Below, piece after piece: positions 18,025-27,722 of a stretch of DNA of 64,000 nt (its first letter is position 1; the number at the start of each line of letters is the position of its first letter). Both the position numbers and the translations under genes were made by a program. The notes below the pieces were generated by a model. The model did no database searches. It saw only the letters and a list, made by a program, of their open reading frames with translations, and had not been told where the DNA came from. The stretch is from Yersinia similis (GTDB lineage Bacteria > Pseudomonadota > Gammaproteobacteria > Enterobacterales > Enterobacteriaceae): NCBI RefSeq assembly GCF_001053095.1, contig NZ_CGBP01000003.1, positions 186,001 to 250,000 of the forward strand, given 5' to 3'.

Positions 18025-18771
18025 TCAGGCAGGGTTAGGAATATCAATAAAGGTAACATCTAATTGATGCTGTTCAGCCAACCACTCACCCAACGCTTTA
18101 ATACCATAACGCTCAGTCGCGTGATGCCCTGCCGCATAAAAATTCACTTTCATCTCACGAGCAATATGAATTGTTTGCTCAGAAACTTCACCAGTGATGA
18201 ATGCATCTACACCAAACTCAGCCGCTTGTTGGATATATCCCTGCCCGCCGCCCGTACACCAGGCGATACGGCGGACCTCTGCGGGCGCCCGATCACCACA
18301 ATGTAATACACTGCGCCCCAACTGTTTTTCCAGACGCTCACGTAAAGTGACAGCATTCAGCGGCGTGGTGAACTCACCGTAGGGCAACAAAGATTCGATT
18401 TCACCCAAGACCTGTATATCAAGCAATTTAGCCAGTTGGGCGTTGTTGCCAAGTTCAGGATGTGCATCCAGCGGTAAGTGGTAACCGTACAGATTGATAT
18501 CGTGGGTCAACAGTGTTTTTAAGCGGTTGCGTTTCATCCCCCGCACCACTACCGGTTCATTTTTCCAGAAATAGCCATGATGGACCAAAATAGCATCGGC
18601 CTGATGCGCAACTGCCGCATCCAACAGCGCCTGACTGGCGGTCACACCAGTAACAACCCGCTGGATATCCCGCCGCCCCTCAACTTGCAAACCATTGGGG
18701 GCAAAATCTTGAAAATCCCCGATATTCAGTTGGTTATTGAGTACAGTTTCCAGTTCAATGTTACGCATCAT
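18025..18771 (-). CDS. ybgI: Nif3-like dinuclear metal centre protein YbgI
   Basis: The 247-248 residue protein belongs to the Nif3/YbgI family, hexameric rings with two metal ions at each active site; a GTP cyclohydrolase-related role is claimed for homologues but the cellular substrate is uncertain. Metal-binding motifs are visible: ILVHHGYFWKNEP near residue 62 and AAGHHATERYG near residue 218. ATG 18768 or 18771 both serve (MMRN). The gene sits near phrB and ybgA, as in E. coli. Confidence 0.93.
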   Translation of the reverse strand: MMRNIELETVLNNQLNIGDFQDFAPNGLQVEGRRDIQRVVTGVTASQALLDAAVAHQADAILVHHGYFWKNEPVVVRGMKRNRLKTLLTHDINLYGYHLPLDAHPELGNNAQLAKLLDIQVLGEIESLLPYGEFTTPLNAVTLRERLEKQLGRSVLHCGDRAPAEVRRIAWCTGGGQGYIQQAAEFGVDAFITGEVSEQTIHIAREMKVNFYAAGHHATERYGIKALGEWLAEQHQLDVTFIDIPNPA

Positions 18772-18826
18772 TTCAATCTCATCAGGTCAGTGTCAATTAA
18801 TCAGTATAAATAAAGCGCGGGGACTA

Positions 18827-18890
18827 TTTTCGTCATATAGCTATTTTCGTCATATAACGAGTTTCGCCATATCACTCTCTTCGTCATATA
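18827..18890. repeat. Short tandem repeats, about 17 bases, upstream of ybgI
   Basis: Four copies of a TTTCGTCATATA-type unit occur at 18827, 18844, 18861 (TTTCGCCATATC) and about 18879, spaced 17-18 bases. The block lies between cpdP and ybgI, some 55 bases upstream of the ybgI start. It could be an array of operators or a slipped-strand expansion. Confidence 0.6.
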
Positions 18891-18913
18891 AAAGAAAAAC
18901 CAACCGCGAGTAA

Positions 18914-19948
18914 CTAGAATTTCTGGCTATCACCTTGTTCCATCAGGATAAAATCGATTCCCATATCATTGCCTTGTTGCAACTCAGAGAGAATTAATTT
19001 ACGCACATCCTGCCCCTGCTGGAATGAGGGTTTTATGTGGCTAATCACCACCGGTAATCCTTTTAGTGTCTGGCCTTCACCACTGTATTGCTCCAGTTTT
19101 TTCAATTCTTTCAACAACCACTTTGGTGTCATATGGCCAAACAACTTATTGTCTGCCACATCATTAGGATAGGAAACCTCAATAATCATCCCTTTCAGTT
19201 GTTGTTGTCTGACCTTTTCAGCCAGCTTGCGCCAGACTGTATCCAGATTTTTTGATTTTTCGACATCATCCGGGCCGGTATCACCAAAATAGGCAAAGAA
19301 TGCATTATTACTACTGATAAGCAGCATTGATGAGGGCGATTTATCATGACTCAGTGGATACATTTCCCCCGTTAAGCGGGTCAACCCCAAGCTCAAAGAC
19401 TGAGCCGGACGCACCACTTGCATACGGTAAGTCCCTAAACGAGTCCCACTGCCGCTGTCGGTAAAATTGGGCCAAACGCGCCAATTGAAATAGTAGTTTC
19501 TCAGCACATCGATGGTATCAGCCGAAGCATAAATGGTTTTCTTGCTGTCATCCGGTGAACCGATAATTAGGCCAGAGACATGATCAAGATGCGCATGGCT
19601 AATAAAATAGCTGTTAATGCTCTGGCGGAAAATGTAGCCCTGCCGGGTTAGCGGAGCGGCCATTGCATCGGTGATCTCTGCAAAATGGCCTTTATCCAAG
19701 GCGCTGGCGATCCCTGGCAACACGGAGCCAGCATCCAGCCCCAAATACAGTGACTGGCTATCATTACGAATCAGATAAGAGGTCAGATTACCATCACTGA
19801 CACCCCCATCAACGCCAAGCGCCACAACCTCAAAAGCCGCAGTGGACAGTGAACTGAATAGACTGAAAGATAAAATCACGCCAGTCTTTAGCAGACCACT
19901 CTTTATCTTATCTGATGCAGATTTAATCGATATATATTTCAATAACAT
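18914..19948 (-). CDS. cpdP: Class II 3',5'-cyclic-nucleotide phosphodiesterase, periplasmic
   Basis: The 344-residue metallo-hydrolase carries the class II phosphodiesterase signature HAHLDHVSGLIIGSP, which supplies metal ligands; further His and Asp ligands lie in YPLSHDKSPSS and FGDTGPDD. An N-terminal hydrophobic stretch (about residues 19-38, LLKTGVILSFSLFSSLSTAA) is a signal peptide, so it probably acts on cAMP in the periplasm, like Vibrio CpdP. Its ATG (19948) lies 10 bases inside the end of phrB with AGGAG upstream, indicating coupling. The symbol is assigned by family resemblance. Confidence 0.85.
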   Translation of the reverse strand: MLLKYISIKSASDKIKSGLLKTGVILSFSLFSSLSTAAFEVVALGVDGGVSDGNLTSYLIRNDSQSLYLGLDAGSVLPGIASALDKGHFAEITDAMAAPLTRQGYIFRQSINSYFISHAHLDHVSGLIIGSPDDSKKTIYASADTIDVLRNYYFNWRVWPNFTDSGSGTRLGTYRMQVVRPAQSLSLGLTRLTGEMYPLSHDKSPSSMLLISSNNAFFAYFGDTGPDDVEKSKNLDTVWRKLAEKVRQQQLKGMIIEVSYPNDVADNKLFGHMTPKWLLKELKKLEQYSGEGQTLKGLPVVISHIKPSFQQGQDVRKLILSELQQGNDMGIDFILMEQGDSQKF

Positions 19949-21402
19949 GAAGGCTCCTCATGATTAGGGATCCTTGTGCTATCCCGCTTAGCGGCTTCAA
20001 ATGCCGCGAGTGTAGCCAATCTGGCTTGCTTGTGATCAACCAACGGGGCAGGATAATCCAGGTGTTGCTGTTGCCGTTCTGCCCAGCGCCATGGCTGATG
20101 AATATCACTGTCTGGTACCACAGCCAACTCCGGTAACCAACGGCGAATAAACTCGCCGTCCTTATCAAACCGCTCCCCCTGCGTGGTGGGATTAAAAATA
20201 CGAAAATACGGTGCCGCATCGGTACCGGTTGACGCGGCCCATTGCCAGCCGCCATTATTTGCGGCTAAATCGCCATCCACCAGTTGTGACATAAAGTAAC
20301 GCTCACCTTGCCGCCAATCGATCAACAGGTCTTTAACTAAAAAACTGGCGCTGATCATCCGAAGGCGATTATGCATCCAGCCAGTTTCATTCATTTGACG
20401 CATCGCGGCATCAACGATGGGATAACCGGTTTGCCCCTGCTGCCAGGCTTTCAATTGTGATTCAGAGCGGTTCCATGTTAACCCATCAGTCCAGCCAATA
20501 AAGGGATGATGCTGGCATAAACGGGGATAGGCCACTAATAAATGGCGATAAAACTCACGCCAGATTAGCTCATTAAGCCAAGTGAATGCACCACTGTCGG
20601 CACTTTCTAACATCTCTGGGGATTCAGCCCGTAGGCGATTAAAGCATTGACGCGGCGAAAGGACCCCCAATACCAAATAGGGGGATAAGCAACTGGTACC
20701 GGGCACCGCTGGCAGATCACGGTATTGCCGGTAATCCTGTACTTGTTCACGGCAAAAGTGGCGCAAACGCTGTAAAGCTGCTTCTTCTCCTGCGGGAAAT
20801 AACCGGCTATCAACGGACTGCTGTGGGTAATCAAAAGGCAACGGTGAGATCAATACTGGGGGAGCATCGCGGGCTTTGGGTGCCGGTACACAGTGGTTAT
20901 CACTCATCAGTAGACGCTGAATAAACGCACGACGAAAAGGCGTAAACACTTTATACATCTCATTATTACCGGTCAGAACCGCCCCCGGCGCGAGCAATAC
21001 ACTGTCATGAAAAGACTGGCAGGCGATAGAACGCTCACTGAGTTGTACGGCCAGCGCATCGTCACGTAACCGTTCGTTCAGTTCATATTGTTGAGAATAA
21101 AACAGGGTATCTACTTGCTGTTGTTGACAAAAATCGACCAACCAAATACTTGACGCCTGAAAATCATCACATTGGTGATAATGCAGCGGTATCCCTCGAT
21201 CAGCGAGAGCCGCCTGCAAATGTTGCAAATTTTGTAGCAGGAAAGCCGCCTGCCTCGGTGCCATACCATGTGAAGCCCATTGCACGGGTGTGGCAATAAA
21301 CACGGCAATTACGGTCGCTTGTGGGTCCTGACAGGCCACATGAAGCGCCAAATTATCGGTGACCCGTAAATCATTGCGGAACCAGACCAAATGTTTAGAC
21401 AT
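19939..21402 (-). CDS. phrB: Deoxyribodipyrimidine photolyase
   Basis: This 487-residue light-driven enzyme splits cyclobutane pyrimidine dimers. The N-terminal photolyase domain (HLVWFRNDLRVTDNLAL) binds the folate antenna, and the C-terminal FAD domain shows GYPIVDAAMRQMNETGWMHN and DGDLAANNGGWQWAASTGTD. These match class I CPD photolyases. It overlaps cpdP by 10 bases and follows ybgA by 81 bases, as ybgA-phr in E. coli. Confidence 0.96.
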   Translation of the reverse strand: MSKHLVWFRNDLRVTDNLALHVACQDPQATVIAVFIATPVQWASHGMAPRQAAFLLQNLQHLQAALADRGIPLHYHQCDDFQASSIWLVDFCQQQQVDTLFYSQQYELNERLRDDALAVQLSERSIACQSFHDSVLLAPGAVLTGNNEMYKVFTPFRRAFIQRLLMSDNHCVPAPKARDAPPVLISPLPFDYPQQSVDSRLFPAGEEAALQRLRHFCREQVQDYRQYRDLPAVPGTSCLSPYLVLGVLSPRQCFNRLRAESPEMLESADSGAFTWLNELIWREFYRHLLVAYPRLCQHHPFIGWTDGLTWNRSESQLKAWQQGQTGYPIVDAAMRQMNETGWMHNRLRMISASFLVKDLLIDWRQGERYFMSQLVDGDLAANNGGWQWAASTGTDAAPYFRIFNPTTQGERFDKDGEFIRRWLPELAVVPDSDIHQPWRWAERQQQHLDYPAPLVDHKQARLATLAAFEAAKRDSTRIPNHEEPSCY

Positions 21403-21483
21403 GCCTTATCCTTATTTACCCATGGGTTCAACGTCTTTATGGTTCAATCTCATTCAATCACAAGACAACGGCCTGCCTGGTAC

Positions 21484-21966
21484 TTAATCCTGTGCATAAA
21501 AAGCAAAATAGCGCTGCTGAGCCAGATAATCATTTGGGAATTCAGCCAGATAATTTGTGATTTGCGCAATGGGAACATTCAGAGGCTGATTGCCTAAACG
21601 GTATTGGTCAATAAGTTGTGCCAATGCCTGACGCTGAGCTGGGCTGAGATAAGGGCGAAAATAGCCCTGTACGTGCATTAACACATTGGTGTGGTTGGCT
21701 ACCGTGGGCAAGTGAGAAAGTAAATGTAGCAAGCGCCGACGATATTCAGCCGTAAATTCGCTCAAGGATGGCCAGTTGCTTATCGCCGCAATAAAAGGGC
21801 CAATTTCACGGTATTCAGGCTGAGAATGCGCCAGTAGGACCAACTTATAGCGACGATGAAAATCCATCAACCCGCCACGGGTCACTCCAGCACGACACAA
21901 AACATCAAGTTCCTCACACGCATAGCGATATTCTTTACTGTGAATTGCCCGATCGGTTCCTGGCAT
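21484..21966 (-). CDS. ybgA: YbgA family protein (DUF1722)
   Basis: The 160-residue protein is the DUF1722 domain found alone in YbgA and fused to DUF523 in other bacteria. Recognisable blocks are YKLVLLAHSQPEYREIGPF and HVQGYFRPYLSPAQRQAL. It has no known catalytic motif. Its position directly upstream of phrB in the same direction is conserved in enterobacteria, which suggests a link to photorepair, unproven. The start at 21966 gives the usual length. Confidence 0.9.
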   Translation of the reverse strand: MPGTDRAIHSKEYRYACEELDVLCRAGVTRGGLMDFHRRYKLVLLAHSQPEYREIGPFIAAISNWPSLSEFTAEYRRRLLHLLSHLPTVANHTNVLMHVQGYFRPYLSPAQRQALAQLIDQYRLGNQPLNVPIAQITNYLAEFPNDYLAQQRYFAFYAQD

Positions 21967-22170
21967 GACATCCTCCCGCTGCTGTTACTTTTGATCATCA
22001 GAATCGTTTTCATCATAACAGTAGTTGCCAAGAATCTGCGGTATTGGTTACTGGGTTTACTGATGGGGAAGTCATGCAGCATAAAAAACAGTTCCAGCCC
22101 CGAATCTCCTAAAAACCCACTGTAGATATTATCTGCCCCAGCCAAAGGATAGCGCTGTTTAAAGCGCATT

Positions 22171-22202
22171 AAAAAAGCCCGTGGGCATGATACTCACGGG
22201 CC
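22171..22202 (-). terminator. Rho-independent terminator of ybfA
   Basis: On the leftward strand GCCCGTG-N11-CACGGGC is followed by TTTTTT, 54 bases beyond the ybfA stop. Confidence 0.85.
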
Positions 22203-22252
22203 AGCTATTGTTTGTAAATTTCTTACCAGTGTGAATTCAGCCGAGATATGAC

Positions 22253-22459
22253 TCAGTAAAAGTCACGACCAGCCTTTTCTGATTGGGCCAGCCAAACCGG
22301 TTTATCGCTGGTTTTTATCCAGACACGGTGCAAGTGGCTGTAAAGGCGAGCGCGGTCACGGCGAAAAAGCATTACCGGCAGCACCAATAAACCAATCAAG
22401 ACGACTGCGCTCCGACGCAGGAGAACCTGATGCAATGGGTATGCGTTGTACATGGACAT
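22253..22459 (-). CDS. ybfA: Small membrane protein YbfA
   Basis: From ATG 22459 the product is 68 residues, the same as E. coli YbfA, and shares the signature [23 protein letters not shown]. One hydrophobic helix (about residues 13-31) suggests an inner-membrane location. The start is chosen because GGGAGGA precedes it; the longer frame to 22537 adds an unconserved tail. ybfA beside kdp and in the opposite direction is also the E. coli arrangement. Its function is unknown. Confidence 0.92.
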   Translation of the reverse strand: MSMYNAYPLHQVLLRRSAVVLIGLLVLPVMLFRRDRARLYSHLHRVWIKTSDKPVWLAQSEKAGRDFY

Positions 22460-22760
22460 AACGATCCTCCCGATAAAATACGTGAATATGGAAACTGGAC
22501 AAAACTTTACCGTATTGGCTGAAATTTTACCACTCATCCGACCACTATTTTACCTGAAAAGTAGGAATAAACTGTCAATTCTGTAACTTTGTTACAGCAA
22601 AGTTGATTTTAACAAATCATTGTTATGCTTTGGTTGCGTATTATTTGTCAATTAGCAAACCAAATACATTCACCCGGTGAAAGTAAATTTCACAAACCAA
22701 GCTTGACATCAATACCTCAACTGATCAAATTACATTCACTTAATGAGCACTTTTTGACCG

Positions 22761-22780
22761 TTTTTATACTTTTTTTACAC
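22761..22780 (+). promoter_or_regulatory. KdpE operator upstream of kdpF
   Basis: TTTTTATACTTTTTTTACAC is, as I recall it, essentially the KdpE-protected sequence of the E. coli kdpFABC promoter. It lies about 180 bases before the kdpF start. An open frame that spans this stretch (22625-22870) is not regarded as a gene. Confidence 0.8.
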
Positions 22781-22839
22781 TCGACCCTATTTTTTTATCA
22801 AGAATTTTTCTTACGACTTCCTAAGCTGTTGTTATTAAA

Positions 22840-22887
22840 AATTATGGTTATTAACAATTATGGTTATTAACAATTATGGCTATCAAA
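22840..22887 (+). repeat. 16-base tandem repeat in the kdp leader
   Basis: Two perfect copies of AATTATGGTTATTAAC (22840-22855 and 22856-22871) are followed by a third, degenerate copy (AATTATGGCTATCAAA). The repeats lie between the KdpE operator and the kdpF ribosome binding site, probably in the mRNA leader. Confidence 0.75.
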
Positions 22888-22958
22888 AACGATAGCTATC
22901 GAAATACAGGGTTATTAAATAACCATGAATTTCAAAATAATACCTCAGGAGGTATATC

Positions 22959-23048
22959 GTGAGTTTCAGCATCGTTTGTGGTGCGTTGCTGGTCCTGCTG
23001 CTGTTGGGCTATTTGGTTTATGCCTTATTTAACGCGGAGGACTTTTAA
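22959..23048 (+). CDS. kdpF: Potassium-transporting ATPase subunit KdpF
   Basis: This 29-residue single-helix peptide (MSFSIVCGALLVLLLLGYL plus VYALFNAEDF) stabilises the KdpABC complex in the inner membrane. It starts at GTG 22959 behind a strong CAGGAGGT ribosome binding site and stops immediately before the kdpA ATG. Size, hydrophobicity and position match KdpF (29 residues in E. coli). Confidence 0.93.
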   Translation: MSFSIVCGALLVLLLLGYLVYALFNAEDF

Positions 23049-24737
23049 ATGGCAGCGTCAGGATTTTTGCTTATTGCCAGTTTCATGCTGGTACTGTTTG
23101 TATTGTCCCGTCCGTTGGGTGGGTTTTTAGCACGTTTGATTGAAGGTGAGCCCTTCTCTGCGCTACAAAAAGTCGAGGCCGGTTTATGGCGTTGCAGTGG
23201 GGTGAAAAATGCAGAGATGAACGGCTGGCAATATGCTCTCGCTATTCTCTGCTTTAACCTGCTGGGGATCGTCTTACTGTTTGTGCTGCTAACGACCCAA
23301 GGGTCATTACCGCTGAACCCCGAACATCTGCCGGGGATGTCATGGCATCTGGCACTCAATACCGCTGTCAGTTTTGTGACTAACACCAATTGGCAAGCAT
23401 ACAGCGGCGAGAACACTCTCAGTTATCTGAGCCAAATGGCGGGGCTAACCGTACAGAATTTCCTGTCGGCTGCCACCGGCATTGCCGTCGCCTTTGCACT
23501 GATCCGCGCCTTTGCACGTCATTCGGCTACCACACTGGGCAATGCTTGGGTCGATCTGGTCCGCATCACACTGTATGTCTTACTCCCTATCGCGTTGATC
23601 ATCGCCCTGATTTTTGTCAGTCAGGGTGTATTGCAAAATCTGGATGGCTACCTGCATATCACCACATTGGAAGGCGTGCAACAGACCTTACCAATGGGAC
23701 CCGTGGCGTCGCAGGAAGCGATAAAAGTGCTGGGAACCAATGGCGGCGGTTTCTTTGGTGCAAACTCAGCTCATCCGTTTGAAAACCCAACTGCGTTCAG
23801 CAATTTTGTCCAAATGCTGGCCATTTTCCTGATCCCTTGCGCACTCTGCTTTGCCTTCGGCCAGGTCGTCGGCGATAACCGTCAGGGACATGCGCTGATC
23901 TGGGCTATGTCACTGATTTTTATCGTTGCAGTGGTGGTTGTGATGTACGCCGAACTGGCGGGAAACCCGCATCTATCCCAGCTAGGTGCCGACAGCAATA
24001 GCAATATGGAAGGCAAGGAGTCGCGCTTCGGTATTCTCGCCACCAGCCTGTATGCCGTGGTAACCACCGCCGCCTCCTGTGGTGCGGTTAACGCGATGCA
24101 TGACTCCTTCACCGCATTGGGTGGCATGCTCCCCCTGTGGTTGATGCAGATTGGTGAGGTGGTGTTTGGCGGCGTTGGTTCCGGTTTATACGGCATGCTG
24201 CTATTCGTGCTGCTGACTGTCTTTATTGCCGGTCTGATGATTGGCCGTACACCTGAATATCTGGGTAAGAAAATCGACGTATTTGATATGAAAATGACTA
24301 CGCTGGCCATTCTGGTGACACCCACTATCGTGCTGTTAGGGACGGCATTAGCGCTCTGCACGGATGCCGGGCGGGCGGGGATCCTCAACCCCGGTGCACA
24401 CGGTTTTAGTGAGGTGCTGTACGCCCTCTCCTCAGCGGCCAATAACAACGGTAGCGCTTTTGCTGGTCTGAGAGTCAACACCCCGTTTTATAACCTGCTA
24501 CTGGCCGCCGCCATGTTTATCGGGCGCTTTGGCGTCATTCTGCCGGTGCTGGCAATTGCCAGTTCACTGGTGGCGAAGAAACGGCAACCTGCGGGTAATG
24601 GCACCCTGCCAACGGTTGGGCCGCTGTTTATTGGTTTACTGATCGGAACAGTCTTGTTAGTGGGCGCATTGACCTTTATCCCAGCACTGGCCCTGGGGCC
24701 GGTCGCTGAACACCTACAAATCTGGTTAGCACATTGA
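23049..24737 (+). CDS. kdpA: Potassium-transporting ATPase subunit KdpA
   Basis: KdpA is the channel-like subunit that binds and conducts potassium in the high-affinity KdpFABC pump. The 562-residue polytopic protein shows the repeated selectivity-filter-like loops, for example [44 protein letters not shown] and [13 protein letters not shown]. The length matches E. coli (557). The start abuts the kdpF stop; kdpB follows after 93 bases. Confidence 0.97.
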   Translation: MAASGFLLIASFMLVLFVLSRPLGGFLARLIEGEPFSALQKVEAGLWRCSGVKNAEMNGWQYALAILCFNLLGIVLLFVLLTTQGSLPLNPEHLPGMSWHLALNTAVSFVTNTNWQAYSGENTLSYLSQMAGLTVQNFLSAATGIAVAFALIRAFARHSATTLGNAWVDLVRITLYVLLPIALIIALIFVSQGVLQNLDGYLHITTLEGVQQTLPMGPVASQEAIKVLGTNGGGFFGANSAHPFENPTAFSNFVQMLAIFLIPCALCFAFGQVVGDNRQGHALIWAMSLIFIVAVVVVMYAELAGNPHLSQLGADSNSNMEGKESRFGILATSLYAVVTTAASCGAVNAMHDSFTALGGMLPLWLMQIGEVVFGGVGSGLYGMLLFVLLTVFIAGLMIGRTPEYLGKKIDVFDMKMTTLAILVTPTIVLLGTALALCTDAGRAGILNPGAHGFSEVLYALSSAANNNGSAFAGLRVNTPFYNLLLAAAMFIGRFGVILPVLAIASSLVAKKRQPAGNGTLPTVGPLFIGLLIGTVLLVGALTFIPALALGPVAEHLQIWLAH

Positions 24738-24830
24738 TTATCCGGTTTATAGGTGAGCAAAAAAGGGATCATCAAAAGATGAATCGTCAATACCGACTGA
24801 ATATCCATTTGTCGCAAAGAGAGAATAACG

Positions 24831-26897
24831 ATGACTCACAAACAACGCGCGATTTTTGAGCCAGCACTGGTTCGCACAGCGCTTCTCGATGCCGTGAAAA
24901 AGTTGGATCCGCGCGTCCAATGGCGTAATCCGGTCATGTTCGTGGTGTATTTAGGTAGTTGGCTAACCACCCTAATTTGGCTGGCAATATTAAGTGGACA
25001 AACCACTGGCAGCGCCATGTTTACCGGCAGTATCGCTTTGTGGCTATGGTTTACCGTGCTGTTTGCCAACATGGCCGAAGCCTTGGCCGAGGGGCGTAGC
25101 AAAGCCCAGGCCGCCAGTCTACGCGGAGTGAAAAAAACCAGTTGGGCTAAAAAACTGTCCGAGGCCCGTGTTGATGCACCACAAGAAAAAGTCTCTGCCG
25201 ACAGTTTGCGCAAAGGCGACCTGGTGTTGATCGAAGCCGGTGACACCGTGCCATGTGACGGCGAAGTGCTGGAAGGCGGTGCATCGGTCGATGAAAGTGC
25301 CATTACTGGCGAGTCTGCACCGGTTATCCGTGAATCCGGTGGCGATTTCTCGTCAGTCACCGGCGGTACAAGGGTATTGTCCGATTGGCTGGTGGTTGAG
25401 TGCAGCGTTAACCCTGGCGAGACCTTCCTTGATCGGATGATTGCCATGGTCGAGGGAGCAAAACGGCGCAAGACCCCCAACGAAGTGGCGCTGACCATTT
25501 TGTTGGTGGCACTGACTATCGTCTTTTTACTGGCAACAGCAACCCTGTATCCGTTCTCTGTTTTCAGCGTGGAGGCAAGCCAAGCCGGTAGCCCGGTAAC
25601 CATCACCGTGCTAGTCGCGTTGTTGGTTTGCCTGATCCCAACCACGATCGGCGGGTTGTTGTCAGCCATCGGGGTAGCCGGGATGAGCCGAATGTTGGGG
25701 GCTAACGTGATCGCCACTAGCGGGCGGGCGGTGGAAGCTGCCGGTGATGTCGATGTGCTGCTGCTAGATAAAACCGGCACCATTACACTCGGTAACCGCC
25801 AGGCCTCCGAGTTTTTACCCGCTCCCGGTGTCACCGAGCAACAACTGGCGGATGCCGCTCAGCTTTCCTCGCTGGCAGATGAAACGCCAGAAGGACGCAG
25901 TATCGTCGTGCTGGCTAAACAACGTTTTAATTTACGTGAACGTGATCTGCACAGCCTGAATGCCACCTTTATTCCCTTCTCAGCACAAACGCGGATGAGC
26001 GGTGTCAATGTGCAGGATCGGATAATCCGCAAAGGTGCGGTAGACGCTATCCGCCGCCATGTGGGATCCAATCAGGGCCACTTCCCACCCGCAGTGGATG
26101 ATTTGGTCGCCAGTGTCGCCCGTACCGGCGGTACCCCATTGGTGGTGGCCGAGGGATCACGCGTGCTGGGAGTAGTGGCGTTAAAAGATATCGTGAAAGG
26201 GGGCATTAAAGAACGGTTTGCCGAACTGCGCAAAATGGGCATTAAAACCGTGATGATCACCGGTGACAATCGCCTAACCGCAGCGGCAATTGCCGCTGAA
26301 GCTGGCGTAGATGATTTTCTGGCTGAAGCAACCCCCGAGGCCAAGCTGGCACTGATTCGCCAATATCAAGCCGAAGGGCGGCTGGTGGCGATGACGGGCG
26401 ATGGCACCAACGATGCCCCCGCACTGGCACAGGCTGATGTCGCGGTAGCGATGAACTCCGGCACGCAGGCGGCCAAAGAGGCCGGCAACATGGTGGATCT
26501 GGATTCAAACCCAACCAAGTTGATCGAAGTGGTGCATATCGGTAAGCAAATGCTGATGACCCGTGGCTCCCTGACCACCTTCAGTATCGCCAACGACGTG
26601 GCAAAATATTTCGCCATCATTCCGGCCGCCTTTGCCGCAACGTATCCGCAACTCAATGCATTGAACATCATGCAGTTGCATTCACCGTCTTCCGCTATTT
26701 TGTCGGCGGTCATTTTTAATGCATTGGTCATCGTGTTTCTGATCCCGCTGGCCCTAAAAGGTGTCAGTTATAAAGCGATGAGCGTAGCCGCCCTATTACG
26801 CCGTAATCTGTGGATTTACGGTTTGGGTGGCTTACTGGTGCCGTTTGTCGGTATTAAATTGATCGATCTACTACTGACGGCCCTAAATATGGGCTAA
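24831..26897 (+). CDS. kdpB: Potassium-transporting ATPase ATP-binding subunit KdpB
   Basis: KdpB is the P-type ATPase that energises potassium uptake through KdpA. The 688-residue protein has the actuator motif ITGES, the phosphorylation motif DKTGT with Asp313, and the hinge motif [24 protein letters not shown] 24831 follows AGAGAG. kdpC starts 168 bases downstream, an unusually wide gap for this operon. Confidence 0.97.
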   Translation: MTHKQRAIFEPALVRTALLDAVKKLDPRVQWRNPVMFVVYLGSWLTTLIWLAILSGQTTGSAMFTGSIALWLWFTVLFANMAEALAEGRSKAQAASLRGVKKTSWAKKLSEARVDAPQEKVSADSLRKGDLVLIEAGDTVPCDGEVLEGGASVDESAITGESAPVIRESGGDFSSVTGGTRVLSDWLVVECSVNPGETFLDRMIAMVEGAKRRKTPNEVALTILLVALTIVFLLATATLYPFSVFSVEASQAGSPVTITVLVALLVCLIPTTIGGLLSAIGVAGMSRMLGANVIATSGRAVEAAGDVDVLLLDKTGTITLGNRQASEFLPAPGVTEQQLADAAQLSSLADETPEGRSIVVLAKQRFNLRERDLHSLNATFIPFSAQTRMSGVNVQDRIIRKGAVDAIRRHVGSNQGHFPPAVDDLVASVARTGGTPLVVAEGSRVLGVVALKDIVKGGIKERFAELRKMGIKTVMITGDNRLTAAAIAAEAGVDDFLAEATPEAKLALIRQYQAEGRLVAMTGDGTNDAPALAQADVAVAMNSGTQAAKEAGNMVDLDSNPTKLIEVVHIGKQMLMTRGSLTTFSIANDVAKYFAIIPAAFAATYPQLNALNIMQLHSPSSAILSAVIFNALVIVFLIPLALKGVSYKAMSVAALLRRNLWIYGLGGLLVPFVGIKLIDLLLTALNMG

Positions 26898-27065
26898 CAG
26901 CTCAACCACTGTAATCATTTGCGCAGAGCAGAATAGTAAGCGCAACAATCATCATGACAGCATTTATCACAACGACATTTATCACGACGACAATAAACCG
27001 TTTAACCATAGCCACTGCAACCTTATGCGGTGGCCGGCTTTAAGACACAAATTGAGGCAATATTC

Positions 27066-27110
27066 ATGTCATCGACATCATCATCGACAACATCATCATC
27101 GACAACCGGC
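27066..27110 (+). repeat. In-frame TCATCGACA-type repeat at the kdpC 5' end
   Basis: The first 15 codons of kdpC consist of repeats of TCATCATCGACAAC(A/C), unit 15 bases, encoding Ser/Thr. Because the unit is a multiple of three, copy changes would alter length without breaking the frame. Confidence 0.65.
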
Positions 27111-27713
27111 ATGTCATACCTACGGCCAGCGCTGGTTTTACTGATCTTACTGACACTGATCACCGGGATAGCTTATCCTCTGCTCACCACCGGGTTAGCA
27201 AACTTGATGTTTTCACAGCAAGCCAATGGTTCACTGGCGCGACTGGGCGATAAAGTTGTTGGCTCCACTTTAATTGGTCAAAACTTTACCCAACCGGGTT
27301 ATTTTACTGGCCGCCCATCAGAAACCACAGATATGCCTTATAATCCGATGGCTTCCGGTGGTAGCAATTTGGCGATCAGTAACCCGGCGCTGGGCCTGGC
27401 TATCGGTGAACGGGTTAAATTGCAGCGTCAGGCTAATCCCACCCAATCAAGTCCGGTACCAGTGGATTTAGTCACCGCCTCTGGCAGTGGTCTGGATCCG
27501 CATATTTCACTGGCAGCCGCTTATTATCAAGCACCGCGTATCGCCAGTATCCGTCAAATACCGCTGTCTGATGTCCAAAAATTGATTGATAACAGTGTGC
27601 AAAAAGCGATACCCAGCTTCTTTGGCGAGCCCGTCGTCAATGTTCTGAATTTAAATATGGCGCTGGATAGCCACAGCCACATAAAAGTACCCGCCAACCC
27701 GGCAAAACCGTAA
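27066..27713 (+). CDS. kdpC: Potassium-transporting ATPase subunit KdpC
   Basis: KdpC is the single-span subunit that assists ATP binding by KdpB. One N-terminal helix (about residues 20-42, PALVLLILLTLITGIAYPLL) and the conserved GQNFTQPGYFTGRPS and YNPMASGGSNLA blocks are present. ATG 27066 is preferred over 27030 because GAGG lies 8 bases upstream. This adds about 15 Ser/Thr residues, encoded by a TCATCGACA-type repeat, ahead of the MSYLRPAL start that aligns with E. coli. The true start could instead be ATG 27111. Confidence 0.93.
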   Translation: MSSTSSSTTSSSTTGMSYLRPALVLLILLTLITGIAYPLLTTGLANLMFSQQANGSLARLGDKVVGSTLIGQNFTQPGYFTGRPSETTDMPYNPMASGGSNLAISNPALGLAIGERVKLQRQANPTQSSPVPVDLVTASGSGLDPHISLAAAYYQAPRIASIRQIPLSDVQKLIDNSVQKAIPSFFGEPVVNVLNLNMALDSHSHIKVPANPAKP

Positions 27714-27722
27714 GGAACAATC

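Noticed and set aside
17786..18067. 93-codon + strand frame before ybgI
   Set aside because: It overlaps the ybgI 3' end on the opposite strand, runs through a hairpin, has an Arg/Lys/His-rich translation and shows no family resemblance.
22625..22870. 81-codon + strand frame upstream of kdpF
   Set aside because: It spans the KdpE operator and the tandem leader repeats; no ribosome binding site or homology.
24836..25834. 332-codon - strand frame opposite kdpB
   Set aside because: It is entirely antisense to the well-conserved kdpB and has a Ser/Thr/Pro-rich shadow composition.
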